A DNA stretch of 13,215 nucleotides, from contig JALVEJ010000094.1 of the NCBI GenBank assembly GCA_027031025.1, positions 1 to 13,215 of the forward strand. The letters are read 5' to 3'. Of this stretch, positions 1 through 7,851 are shown one piece after another (within the stretch, counting starts at the first letter, position 1; each line of letters begins with the position of its first letter). This stretch comes from Flavobacteriales bacterium (GTDB lineage Bacteria; Bacteroidota; Bacteroidia; Flavobacteriales; Flavobacteriaceae). A program made the translations under genes and the position numbers. The notes beneath the pieces were generated by a model. That model had not been told where the DNA came from and made no database searches. It saw only the letters and a list, made by a program, of their open reading frames with translations.

Positions 1-544
1 GATTATTGTAGGGGGAATGGCTTTTACATTTTTGAAAGCGCTTGGCAATAATATAGGCGATTCTATCGTTGAAGATGATAAGCTGGATTTAGCCAAACGC
101 ATCTTGTCAGAAGCAAAAGACAAAGGTGTCAATATCATTTTACCCGTTGATTTGGTCATAGCGGATCAATTTTCAAATGATGCCCGAACCAAAGTTGTTG
201 ATGTCGATAACATACCCGACCATTGGCAAGGACTGGATATCGGACCAAAAACTCGGGAACTGATAGATAAAGTTTTGCAAAATTCCAAAACCATCATTTG
301 GAACGGACCTGCCGGTGTTTTTGAGTTTGACAAGTTTGCCAAAGGAACGGAACACATTGGTTTGTCTATTGGTAAAGCTTCTGAAAAAGGCGCTTATTCA
401 TTAGTCGGTGGCGGCGACTCGGTAGCTGCGGTAAAAAAGTTAGGTTTAACCGATAAAGTCAGTTATATTTCAACCGGTGGCGGTGCTTTGTTAGAAATGC
501 TTGAAGGTAAAACCTTACCCGGAATTGCTGCTTTATCAGAATAA
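1..544 (+). CDS. pgk: Phosphoglycerate kinase, C-terminal part (5' end outside window)
   Basis: Cytosolic glycolytic enzyme that transfers phosphate between 1,3-bisphosphoglycerate and ADP. The reading frame is open from base 2 (IIVGGMAFTFLKALG), so the ATG at 17 is internal and the gene enters from outside the window. About 180 residues are present, roughly the C-terminal 45% of a normal PGK of about 395 residues: essentially the nucleotide-binding domain. Visible PGK hallmarks are the VDLVIADQF segment, the WNGPAGVFEF motif, the glycine-rich GGGDSVAAV nucleotide loop, and the terminal STGGGALLEMLEGKTLPG block. The stop codon lies 8 nt before the next gene, suggesting co-transcription with the downstream transglycosylase. 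I see no frameshift or missing motif in the visible part. The identification is secure. Confidence 0.97.
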   Translation, partial: IIVGGMAFTFLKALGNNIGDSIVEDDKLDLAKRILSEAKDKGVNIILPVDLVIADQFSNDARTKVVDVDNIPDHWQGLDIGPKTRELIDKVLQNSKTIIWNGPAGVFEFDKFAKGTEHIGLSIGKASEKGAYSLVGGGDSVAAVKKLGLTDKVSYISTGGGALLEMLEGKTLPGIAALSE

Positions 545-552
545 GATTATTT

Positions 553-2184
553 ATGAAGAAACTTATAACATCCATTTTTATACTTGTAACACTTGTATTG
601 TTTGCGCAAGAAAAATCCGATCAAAACAAGCGGGTTAAATCCGATACGATATGGCTTGACGACAAACCACATCGTACGCAATTACATAAGCAATCCCAAA
701 CAACAATAGAAACCGGAGAAACAATAAGGTCAGACATAAACCGGAGCGCAAATCAAAATTTGCCTATCGACACAACCGGACTGACAATAGACAACGTCGT
801 TTTAAAAGATTTGCCCAATATCAAACGAATGGACAGCTTATGGTATAGAGCATTATACCAACCGGCATTGTTTGACAGCATCAATAATCTGAAAATGGAT
901 ATCGACAGCTTGGTTACCGATGATGTCAAATTAGACAGTGTTGTTTTAAAAAAACAATTAGGATTGCTCAACCAAAAAACACAATTGGATATTGTCTATC
1001 ATCCTGCTTTAATCAGAACCATCAAAGCATTTTTAAAACATCGTAAAAAAAGTTTGGGACGCTTGTTTGGTATGGCAGAATATTACTTTCCTATTTTTGA
1101 AGAAAAATTGGCAAAATACAATATCCCTTTGGAAATGAAATATTTAGCCATTGTTGAATCGGCGCTTAATCCGAGAGCCATATCACCTGCCGGTGCCGGT
1201 GGCTTGTGGCAGTTTATGTATTCGACCGGAAAAGTTTACGGATTGGAAATCAATTCCTACGTCGATGAGCGCTTCGACCCCATACAAGAAACCGAAGCCG
1301 CTTGTAAACATATGCAAGATTTGTATCAGGTTTTTCATGATTGGAATTTGGTTTTAGCGGCATATAATTCCGGAGCCGGAAATGTAACCAAAGCTATACG
1401 GCGTTCCGGCGGTTATACCAACTATTGGAATATCCGTCCGTATTTACCCCGCGAAACCGCCGGCTATGTTCCCTTGTTTCAAGCCACATTATTTTTAGGC
1501 GAATATGCCAAAGATTACGGTATTGTTACAACCAAACCCAATTTTCATTATATCGCAACGGACACAATAGTCGTAAAGCATACTATCACCTTTAATCAAG
1601 TTTCGCGCTTGTTAAAAATCAATGAAAAAGAACTCGAATTTTTAAATCCGCAATACAAATTAAACATTATTCCTTATGTCGAAGATCAGCTTTATACTCT
1701 GAAATTACCGGTAGAATTGAGCGGTATTTTTGTTAATAACGAAGCACTGATTTATGCTTTGGTCGAAAAAGAACTGAACAAAAAGGAAAAACCTTTACCA
1801 AAATTTTATAAACTTAATAATTATATTGTTTACAGGGTTCGTTCAGGGGACTATTTAGGCAAAATTGCACGCCGTTTTCATACAAGCGTTAGAAAAATAA
1901 AGCGGATGAACGGACTGCGTTCTAACCGGTTACGTGTCGGGCAAAAACTAAAAATTTATTCGCGCTATCCGTTGGCTGCCAAAAATTCAAAAAGTTTTAA
2001 ACAAACAAAAAAACATACCAACAAAAAAAGACGATTAGTAACCTACAAGGTTAAACCCGGCGACACCCTTTGGAATATATCTAGAAAATATAATGTCAGC
2101 TTGTCCGAAATCATGAAATGGAACCGGTTAAAAAAACACAGTAAACTCAAACCGGGGATGAAATTGAAGATTTATAAGTCTTGA
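553..2184 (+). CDS. Secreted MltD-like lytic transglycosylase with LysM domains
   Basis: Predicted periplasmic or outer-membrane-associated enzyme that cleaves peptidoglycan glycan strands to give 1,6-anhydro-muramyl ends. The 543-residue product begins with a signal peptide (about residues 1-19, hydrophobic core SIFILVTLVLFAQ). A poorly conserved linker follows, then an SLT/transglycosylase domain at about 175-325. It contains the ES motif with probable catalytic Glu202 (AIVESALNP), GLWQF at 217-221, AYNSG at 270-274, and the ETAGYVP segment near 301-307, all typical of the MltD class. A divergent LysM-like stretch lies at about 333-386, followed by two clear LysM domains at about 424-468 (YRVRSGDYLGKIARRF) and 496-541 (VTYKVKPGDTLWNISRKY), which bind peptidoglycan. 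The linker between them (about 471-495) is Lys-rich. No lipobox is seen, so it is probably soluble in the periplasm, unlike lipidated E. coli MltD. It starts 8 nt after pgk and is likely in the same transcript. The ATG is supported by the signal peptide. Confidence 0.93.
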   Translation: MKKLITSIFILVTLVLFAQEKSDQNKRVKSDTIWLDDKPHRTQLHKQSQTTIETGETIRSDINRSANQNLPIDTTGLTIDNVVLKDLPNIKRMDSLWYRALYQPALFDSINNLKMDIDSLVTDDVKLDSVVLKKQLGLLNQKTQLDIVYHPALIRTIKAFLKHRKKSLGRLFGMAEYYFPIFEEKLAKYNIPLEMKYLAIVESALNPRAISPAGAGGLWQFMYSTGKVYGLEINSYVDERFDPIQETEAACKHMQDLYQVFHDWNLVLAAYNSGAGNVTKAIRRSGGYTNYWNIRPYLPRETAGYVPLFQATLFLGEYAKDYGIVTTKPNFHYIATDTIVVKHTITFNQVSRLLKINEKELEFLNPQYKLNIIPYVEDQLYTLKLPVELSGIFVNNEALIYALVEKELNKKEKPLPKFYKLNNYIVYRVRSGDYLGKIARRFHTSVRKIKRMNGLRSNRLRVGQKLKIYSRYPLAAKNSKSFKQTKKHTNKKRRLVTYKVKPGDTLWNISRKYNVSLSEIMKWNRLKKHSKLKPGMKLKIYKS

Positions 2185-2314
2185 CATTAAATTTTATTTC
2201 GATAAATAATATAGGTAGAATTGATAATATTTTTATACCATGAAATTTTAGCAGTTATACTTATTTAGGAACAATTTTTGTAAATGTAAATGACGGATTT
2301 AAAAGACCATACAA

Positions 2315-3283
2315 ATGAAAAAATATATTATTTCTGCCATTATTTTAGGATTTATCATCCTTTCTTGTCAAGATGACCATGAAAAACTATTACCGGACTC
2401 AACCGGCAAAACGCATAGTATTCTGGTAATAATGGATGACAAAGATTGGAAAGGGGCAGTTGGTGACAGTATCCGAAAATATTTTGCATCCGAATTTAGT
2501 GATTTACCCCAATCCGAACCCCTTTACACATTACATCAAGCAGCTCCCGAATTGTTTACGGATATTTTTAAAAGAGTTCGTGATGTTTTAATTATCAAAA
2601 AAGGAGACAAATCCGGTGTGCAATACTTTAAAGATAAATTTGCCCGTCCGCAACTGATTGTTCAAGTGGAAGGTCGTGATAATGACGAAATCAAAAAATT
2701 GCTTTACAAGCATTCACAAGAAATTGTCGACAGGTTTAATCAATTTGAAATTGAAAATTTACAACGGCTTCAACGCAAATCTTTACGCAATAATGCCGAC
2801 ATTGAAAAAGAATTAGGTATCAGCATTGACATTCCCGATTATTTTGCCTTGGTCGATCATCAAAAAAACTTCTTTTGGTTCCGTCGCGATGTCAAAAATG
2901 GAGAAGCCGACATTTTATTATACAGCGTTCCTTTAAAAGATGAACAAGATTTAAAAGGCAATCGCGTAGTTTACTATCGTGATTCTATTGGAAAAAAATA
3001 TATTCCCGGTCCATTGGACAGCACTTATATGAAAACGGAACACAATTTATCGCCTTCACAAGTTATGACGACCATCAATGGTAAACGTGCCATTGAAACT
3101 CGCGGTTTATGGAATATGAAAAATGACTTTATGGGCGGTCCTTATGTCAATTATTCTATCATTGACAAGAAACATAAACGCATGATCGTAGGCGAAGGCT
3201 TTATCTATGCGCCGGCTATTGACAAACGCGATTATATGGTGCAGTTGGAAGCTATCTTGCGAACGATTAAGTTGAAAAAGTAG
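2315..3283 (+). CDS. DUF4837-family lipoprotein
   Basis: A 322-residue lipoprotein of unknown function that I recognise as the DUF4837 family of Bacteroidota, from its opening (HSILVIMDDKDWKGAVGDSI), its length, and its place between the LysM transglycosylase and tatA. The signal peptide ends in a lipobox, IILSC, with Cys18 as the lipidated residue. The residues after Cys are Gln-Asp-Asp-His-Glu. Acidic residues just after the Cys resemble the lipoprotein export signal that sends some Bacteroidota lipoproteins to the cell surface, so surface exposure is possible. The rest is a soluble alpha/beta protein with no membrane segment and no catalytic motif I can identify. A charged, helix-prone region covers about residues 125-165. 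It is separated from the transglycosylase by 130 nt in which I see no clear promoter or terminator. It could belong to the upstream operon or have its own promoter. Function unknown. Confidence 0.88.
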   Translation: MKKYIISAIILGFIILSCQDDHEKLLPDSTGKTHSILVIMDDKDWKGAVGDSIRKYFASEFSDLPQSEPLYTLHQAAPELFTDIFKRVRDVLIIKKGDKSGVQYFKDKFARPQLIVQVEGRDNDEIKKLLYKHSQEIVDRFNQFEIENLQRLQRKSLRNNADIEKELGISIDIPDYFALVDHQKNFFWFRRDVKNGEADILLYSVPLKDEQDLKGNRVVYYRDSIGKKYIPGPLDSTYMKTEHNLSPSQVMTTINGKRAIETRGLWNMKNDFMGGPYVNYSIIDKKHKRMIVGEGFIYAPAIDKRDYMVQLEAILRTIKLKK

Positions 3284-3307
3284 CATCAAAAATAGAGACA
3301 AAATCTA

Positions 3308-3351
3308 GGTGGTTGAGTGACACGACGAAGGAGTGTCGTATCGATACCACC
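3308..3351. repeat. REP-like imperfect palindrome (44 nt)
   Basis: Two nested inverted repeats lie in the gap after the lipoprotein gene. The outer arms are GGTGGT (3308-3313) and ACCACC (3346-3351). The inner arms are GACAC (3319-3323) and GTGTC (3333-3337). The right half also holds a perfect 10-nt palindrome, GTATCGATAC (3338-3347). The layout GGTGGTTGAGT ... CGTATCGATACCACC resembles, from memory, a class of dispersed bacterial intergenic palindromes of the type GGTGGTTGAGT...CGTATCGAAACCACC. These behave like REP sequences, and some are mobilised by RAYT/Y1 transposases. No transposase is present here, so this would be a solo copy. Only one copy is visible in this window, so its repeat nature is an inference. 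Confidence 0.5.
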
Positions 3352-3388
3352 GGCTGTAAATAATAATATTCCAAAATCAATTTACCAT

Positions 3389-3420
3389 AAAAAAAGAGCA
3401 AAATTAATTTTGCTCTTTTT
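3389..3420. terminator. Bidirectional intrinsic terminator between lipoprotein gene and tatA
   Basis: A perfect 13-bp hairpin: left arm AAAAAGAGCAAAA (3391-3403), loop TTAA (3404-3407), right arm TTTTGCTCTTTTT (3408-3420). On the plus strand the 3' arm ends in five T. On the minus strand it is followed by seven T (complement of 3389-3395). It can therefore terminate the plus-strand transcript from the lipoprotein gene and the minus-strand tatA transcript. The tatA stop codon lies in the loop, so the last tatA codons form part of the stem. Confidence 0.85.
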
Positions 3421-3610
3421 GTTCTGTTTCATCCGAAACCTTTTTAGGCTCGTCATCCGAAGTCGCTTTCTTAAATTCTTTTATCCCTTTACCGATACCG
3501 CCCATTAATTCGGGAATTTTCTTACCCCCGAATAATATCAGCACAAGGACAGCTATTAATATTAATTGTTGCGGACCAATCACACCCAAAGGCAATATAT
3601 AAGCAATCAT
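3404..3610 (-). CDS. tatA: Twin-arginine translocase subunit TatA/TatE
   Basis: A 68-residue inner-membrane protein that oligomerises with TatC to move folded proteins across the cytoplasmic membrane. The order is a short N-terminus, one membrane helix at about residues 10-28 (IGPQQLILIAVLVLILFGG), the FGG hinge, then the conserved amphipathic helix (KKIPELMGGIGKGIKEFKKA), and a charged, disordered tail rich in Asp, Glu and Lys. This is the TatA/TatE pattern and a normal length. The FG-x-KK-[IL]-PEL core is intact. The start ATG at 3610 is the only sensible one. It is a single-gene unit transcribed divergently from the metallophosphoesterase and convergent with the lipoprotein gene. Its 3' end overlaps the shared terminator hairpin. 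No tatC is in the window. Confidence 0.95.
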   Translation of the reverse strand: MIAYILPLGVIGPQQLILIAVLVLILFGGKKIPELMGGIGKGIKEFKKATSDDEPKKVSDETEQKEQN

Positions 3611-3678
3611 AACTTTCCGATTTTGAATTATTAAACGAAATTAATGCAAATTTTTCAATTAGAGAAATAAAAATGATT

Positions 3679-3686
3679 TATTTTTG
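3679..3686 (+). promoter_or_regulatory. Possible Bacteroidota -7 promoter box (TAnnTTTG) for the metallophosphoesterase gene
   Basis: TATTTTTG matches the Bacteroidota sigma factor -7 consensus TAnnTTTG exactly and lies 22 nt before the ATG at 3709. That would put transcription start a few bases downstream and leave a short leader. I do not see a convincing TTTG or TTG element near -33 in the AT-rich upstream sequence, so the call rests on one box. Confidence 0.4.
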
Positions 3687-3708
3687 TGTCACATAAAATT
3701 CAATCTCT

Positions 3709-5619
3709 ATGAAAACAATATATAGATGGGCTTTTTTGCTACTTTTTATAACAGGATTTAGCTTACAAGCTCAAAAAATCAAAATTCCCAAATCATACTC
3801 TAATATCAAATATAAAGACGGCGTATTGGGAGTCGTCAATAAAAAGGAGTTTTACCCGGAAGAAATTCCGAATCCGGTTTATACATACAGCAAAATTGCC
3901 GAACCTAAAATTACAAGCACAGACGATGGCATCCAACTTAATTTTAATGATGAACGTATCAACGGCAAAGTCAGTTACGGCTTAATCAAAGTGGATAATG
4001 TCAAATATCCCGGACCGGTGTTTTTCAAAAAAACTGCCAAAGTTAAAAACGGGAAGGTTGTCATCCCTTTCAAACGTTTAAAAGGTAAATATGATTTTAT
4101 CAACTGGGAACAAACCGGTAAAGCACGCATAGGCTACCGTTTTATTGATGACAAAGGACAAACTATTTACGACGGACGACTCAATCTCAAAAAAGACAAC
4201 AACGGACTGTTTCAAGAAGATATTTATTTGATTGAAGGACCTTATATCAATCAAGTTAAAGCCGAAAGTTTGATTATTTCGTTCAAAACCAATAAAAACG
4301 TATTGGCACAAATCCGCATTGGCGACCAAGTTTATTCCGACGTCGTTCCCACACGTCAACATGAAATCAGCATTACCGGACTCAAACCGCAAACTTCATA
4401 CAATTATGCAGTCCTTTATGACGATTGGAAAGAATATTATCAATTTACAACAGCTCCTAAAAAAGGTTGTCGTGGCAAATTTACCTTTGCTTATGCTTCT
4501 GACAGTCGTGCCGGACAAGGCGGCGGTGAACGCGATTTGTATGGTGTTAATGCCTATGTTTTAAAGAAAATGATGATGTTTGCCGGTTATAAAAATGCCG
4601 CATTCTTTCAATTTACCGGCGACTTGATGACCGGTTATAACGGCAGCAATGACAAGCAAAATCTGCAACTGCTCAACTGGAAACACGCTGCCGGTAACTA
4701 CTGGCACTATCATCCGGTTTACGTAGCTATGGGTAATCACGAATCGGTAGAACGCATCTTTAAACGCACCGGATACAAAGGACATTCATACTATCTGGGG
4801 CATTTGTTCGTCGATAAATTTCCGTTTAAAAAATACAGTGCTGAAGCCACTTTTGCTGATAATTTCACCATGCCGGTCAGCGATTTGAAATCGGAAGACG
4901 GCAGTGCTTTCGACCCGTCACGAAAAACAGAAGATTTTCCGTCTTACAAAGAAAATGTCTATGACTATACCTATGGTAACGTGGCTATGATTGTGATGAA
5001 TTCTAATTATTGGTATGCTTCATCAACGGCTGATATTCCACTGACTTCCGGTAATGTGCACGGTTACATCATGGATAACCAATTGCAATGGCTCAAAAAA
5101 ACCATGGCAAAATATGAAGCCGACAAAGACATTGACCATATTTTTGTGACGTTCCACACACCGGCGTTCCCCAATGCCGGACATATGGGAGATGATATGT
5201 GGTATAACGGCAACAACCAAATTCGCCCTTATGTTGCCGGCAAACCGGTTGATAAAGGCATCATAGAACGCCGTGATGAAATTTTGGATATTTTAGTCAA
5301 TCAAAGTGATAAATTTGTCGCTTTACTCTGTGGTGATGAACATAATTACAGCCGGATCGAAGTCAATAATAACACACCAATATATCCGGATAATTGGACC
5401 GGTAAAAAAATCAAGTTTAAACGACCTTTCGTGCAAATCACCAATGGGAGTGCCGGTGCACCTTATTATTCGCTGGAACAAACGCCATGGCGCAAATTCG
5501 TTAAGAATTTTTCTACTTTACACGCCTTAATGTTATTTAATGTCGATGGACAGCATATCGATATGGAAGTTATCAATCCCGACACATTTGAAGTGATTGA
5601 AAAGGTCAGGTTACGTTAA
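3709..5619 (+). CDS. Secreted calcineurin-like metallophosphoesterase (purple-acid-phosphatase-like)
   Basis: A 636-residue exported hydrolase, probably a dinuclear-metal phosphomonoesterase or phosphodiesterase; the substrate cannot be told. A signal peptide covers about residues 1-22 (core WAFLLLFITGFSLQAQ). The N-terminal half (about 60-165 and 180-248) looks like beta-sandwich modules, the second resembling the fibronectin-III-like N-terminal domain of purple acid phosphatases (ITGLKPQTSYNYAV, FTTAP). The catalytic domain (about 256-560) carries the metal-ligand motifs in order: SDSR with Asp265, GDL at 304-306, GNHE at 342-345, FHTP with His483, and GDEHNYSR at 542-549 with His545. The first motif is D-S-R and not the classical D-x-H, as in purple-acid-phosphatase-like members. 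A short beta-rich tail follows. No T9SS sorting domain or membrane segment is seen, so it is predicted to be periplasmic. It is a single-gene unit: possible promoter at 3679 and strong terminator at 5646. Confidence 0.9.
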   Translation: MKTIYRWAFLLLFITGFSLQAQKIKIPKSYSNIKYKDGVLGVVNKKEFYPEEIPNPVYTYSKIAEPKITSTDDGIQLNFNDERINGKVSYGLIKVDNVKYPGPVFFKKTAKVKNGKVVIPFKRLKGKYDFINWEQTGKARIGYRFIDDKGQTIYDGRLNLKKDNNGLFQEDIYLIEGPYINQVKAESLIISFKTNKNVLAQIRIGDQVYSDVVPTRQHEISITGLKPQTSYNYAVLYDDWKEYYQFTTAPKKGCRGKFTFAYASDSRAGQGGGERDLYGVNAYVLKKMMMFAGYKNAAFFQFTGDLMTGYNGSNDKQNLQLLNWKHAAGNYWHYHPVYVAMGNHESVERIFKRTGYKGHSYYLGHLFVDKFPFKKYSAEATFADNFTMPVSDLKSEDGSAFDPSRKTEDFPSYKENVYDYTYGNVAMIVMNSNYWYASSTADIPLTSGNVHGYIMDNQLQWLKKTMAKYEADKDIDHIFVTFHTPAFPNAGHMGDDMWYNGNNQIRPYVAGKPVDKGIIERRDEILDILVNQSDKFVALLCGDEHNYSRIEVNNNTPIYPDNWTGKKIKFKRPFVQITNGSAGAPYYSLEQTPWRKFVKNFSTLHALMLFNVDGQHIDMEVINPDTFEVIEKVRLR

Positions 5620-5645
5620 AACCTTCTTTTTAAAAATATTTTATA

Positions 5646-5676
5646 AATCCCGTTAACGTCATAACGGGATTTTTTT
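5646..5676 (+). terminator. Intrinsic terminator after the metallophosphoesterase gene
   Basis: A perfect 10-bp stem AATCCCGTTA (5646-5655) / TAACGGGATT (5662-5671) with a 6-nt loop, running into seven consecutive T (5670-5676). It sits 26 nt after the stop codon. Confidence 0.93.
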
Positions 5677-5714
5677 ATCCAATATGTTAAAATTCTTGGT
5701 TACAAAACTTTTTT

Positions 5715-5735
5715 TTGCGAAATTGCTTTTCGTAA
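5715..5735. repeat. Short inverted repeat upstream of the sensor kinase gene
   Basis: TTGCGAAA (5715-5722) and TTTCGTAA (5728-5735) pair over 8 positions with one G-T mismatch, separated by 5 nt. It lies about 75 nt upstream of the preferred kinase start. It could be an operator for a dimeric regulator or chance in AT-rich DNA. There is no long T tract after it, so it is not a second terminator. Confidence 0.3.
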
Positions 5736-5810
5736 CAAATGATACAAATGTTAGGTAAAGTGCATTCAATAATATACACATATTATAATCGAGACTTAAA
5801 GAAAATCCGG

Positions 5811-7829
5811 ATGAAAAAAATTTTACTAATCTTGGTAATAAGTCTATCTATATTTACAACTGATGCACAAGATAAAAACATTAAAAAAAGCTATGACATT
5901 TTGTCTGAACTCATTAAAAATTCGGAAGGCAAAACTAAACTACGATATCTTGATAGTTTAGCCGACTTGATTCACTATAAAAGACAATACAACTATGATT
6001 CCATAGCCAAATTAACCCTTGCATTGGCCAAAACCTATCAAAACAAAGATTTAATTTTAAAATACCAATTGAATCTCATTGGCAATACACTCTCACGCAC
6101 GGGCAATGTTGAGTTGGGCGATTCACTTTACACGGCATTAGAGAAAAATTATCTTTCACAAATACAAAAAAACGAAAATCTGGTTAAATTTTACAAATTC
6201 GGCGGTTTATTATACAATAACCGGCATCAGTATGAAAAATCAAACCGGTATTATTTCAAAGCATTGGAAAATGCTAAAAAAACAGATGACCAATCTTACG
6301 CCGGTGAAATATTGATGGGAATAGGTATGAATTATTACGATATGGGAAATCTGGTTAAAAGCATCAAGTATCTGCGCCAATCATTACCTTATTTTGAAAA
6401 AAAACATCAAACCAATGCCCTTATCAACGTCAAAAATATCATTTCGGAATTATATTCGGAAAACGGTTTCTATCAAGAAGCCTACAACGAACGTAATGAA
6501 GCCATTGATTTAGCCGAACAGAAAAAGCATTATCTGTTTATGTCGCAATTGTATTTTAATTACGCCGAAGACTTGCACAAACATGATAGTTTACCAAAAA
6601 GTATTATTTATTACCGTAAAGCGCTAAATGTTATTGACAGTTCTCGTTATAAAAACTATTACAAACCCATCTATTTAGCGGGTTTAGCCGGCGCTTATGC
6701 CGACGCAAACAATATACAGCAAAGCCGTAAATATTTAAAAATATTAGACAAACATCCCAATAAAAATATGCGAGGTTATCCGGTCGCATTCTATAAGATA
6801 GCCAGACTAAAATATGCGCAAGCAACGGGCAATACCGACAGTATTTTATCGGCAGCCAAAGCCTACTACCGGTTAATGACGCAAACCCGCCAAATGAAAG
6901 AATTGTCAGAAGCAGAAAAATATCTTTCGGAAGCTTATGAGAAAAAAGGGATGCATGCACCCGCACTCTTGTTTTTAAAAAAACACTTAAAACATGCCGA
7001 CTCATTAAGAAACTTAAAAAAAACAAAAATTCTAACCTATTATCAAACCTTATATGACACAGAAAAAAAAGCCGCACAAATAGCCCGACAAAAACATAAA
7101 ATTGATAAGCTTGCTTTGGAAAATCAAATCAAAAAACAATGGATGTTGTTTGGTGGTAGCGGACTTATTGTCATTTTCTTATTACTTTTTGCATGGAATT
7201 CAGTAAGATTTGCCAATCAAAAACAAAAAATCCAAAAATTATTTACCAAAAGATTACTTCAAGAGCAAGAAAATGAAAAACGCCGGATTGCCAAAGAATT
7301 GCATGACGGTATCGGGCAAAATCTGCTGCTGATAAAAAATTCTTTTAAAACCAACCCTGACAAAACAACCGGTTATATCGATCAAACCATTGAAGATATC
7401 CGTAATATCTCGCGCAATTTGCATCCCGTGCAATTGGAAAAATTCGGGCTGACCAAAGCCATTACTTATTTGGCAGACGATATTTCCAAAATAACCGGCA
7501 TTTTCATCACTTGCGAATTGGACAATATTGACCGGTATTTTTCGCATGACAAAGCCGTTTCTATATACCGTATTATTCAAGAATGTTTTAACAATATCAT
7601 CAAACACTCACATGCCACCGCAGCCAAAGTGACCATAAAAGATTTAACGAATCAAATAAAAATAGTTGTGCAGGATAACGGTAAAGGCTTTAAATGGCAA
7701 AAAGGCATGAGCGAAAGAAGTTTCGGATTAAAATCTTTGCAAGAACGCGTTGAACAAATCAGAGGACGCATCAATTTTGACACCAATACCAACCAAGGCA
7801 CAAAAATTACCATAATTTCCTACAAATAA
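5811..7829 (+). CDS. TPR-containing NarL-family sensor histidine kinase
   Basis: A 672-residue membrane histidine kinase, presumed to phosphorylate the response regulator encoded next. I chose the ATG at 5811 because it begins a clear signal peptide (MKKILLILVISLSIFTTDAQ). The frame is open upstream to an ATG at 5739, which would place 24 polar residues before it. The periplasmic part (about 21-440) is made of helical TPR-like repeats (for example around 140-190, 215-275 and 285-310) and ends in a coiled-coil-like stretch (about 415-442). One membrane helix follows at about 444-462. The HisKA_3 dimerisation domain has the phospho-acceptor His498 in ELHDGIGQ. The ATPase domain shows an N-box (ECFNNIIKHS, 591-600), DNGKGF at 622-627, and a FGLKSLQERV segment near 638. 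All catalytic motifs are intact. The stop lies 22 nt before the regulator's ATG, so the two form an operon. The signal sensed is unknown. Confidence 0.93.
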   Translation: MKKILLILVISLSIFTTDAQDKNIKKSYDILSELIKNSEGKTKLRYLDSLADLIHYKRQYNYDSIAKLTLALAKTYQNKDLILKYQLNLIGNTLSRTGNVELGDSLYTALEKNYLSQIQKNENLVKFYKFGGLLYNNRHQYEKSNRYYFKALENAKKTDDQSYAGEILMGIGMNYYDMGNLVKSIKYLRQSLPYFEKKHQTNALINVKNIISELYSENGFYQEAYNERNEAIDLAEQKKHYLFMSQLYFNYAEDLHKHDSLPKSIIYYRKALNVIDSSRYKNYYKPIYLAGLAGAYADANNIQQSRKYLKILDKHPNKNMRGYPVAFYKIARLKYAQATGNTDSILSAAKAYYRLMTQTRQMKELSEAEKYLSEAYEKKGMHAPALLFLKKHLKHADSLRNLKKTKILTYYQTLYDTEKKAAQIARQKHKIDKLALENQIKKQWMLFGGSGLIVIFLLLFAWNSVRFANQKQKIQKLFTKRLLQEQENEKRRIAKELHDGIGQNLLLIKNSFKTNPDKTTGYIDQTIEDIRNISRNLHPVQLEKFGLTKAITYLADDISKITGIFITCELDNIDRYFSHDKAVSIYRIIQECFNNIIKHSHATAAKVTIKDLTNQIKIVVQDNGKGFKWQKGMSERSFGLKSLQERVEQIRGRINFDTNTNQGTKITIISYK

Positions 7830-7851
7830 CCACCCAAAAGTGACCGGAGAT

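Noticed and set aside
2182..2187. TTGACA resembling a sigma-70 -35 box after the transglycosylase gene
   Set aside because: It overlaps the stop codon, no matching -10 box is well placed, and Bacteroidota use a different promoter consensus.
3317..3508. Short plus-strand open frame spanning the REP-like palindrome, terminator and part of tatA
   Set aside because: It starts inside the palindrome, reads through a strong hairpin and antisense to tatA, and has no recognisable protein features.
4078..4392. Open frame of 104 codons on the minus strand inside the metallophosphoesterase gene
   Set aside because: Shadow of the plus-strand gene, with no domain, promoter or ribosome site.
5739..5810. 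Upstream ATG extending the sensor kinase by 24 residues
   Set aside because: It would bury a typical signal peptide behind polar residues; the ATG at 5811 gives a normal exported N-terminus.
6631..7077. Open frame of 148 codons on the minus strand inside the sensor kinase gene
   Set aside because: It lies wholly within a well-supported gene in the opposite frame, shows no recognisable domain, and has the Phe/Leu-rich look of the complement of AT-rich Lys-rich coding sequence.
7254..7607. Open frame of 117 codons on the minus strand across the kinase catalytic region
   Set aside because: It is the complement of the HisKA_3/ATPase coding region, whose motifs are fully intact on the plus strand.
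7840..7851. GTG start for the response regulator
   Set aside because: The ATG four codons later gives the usual short lead-in to the ADDH motif and needs no rare start.
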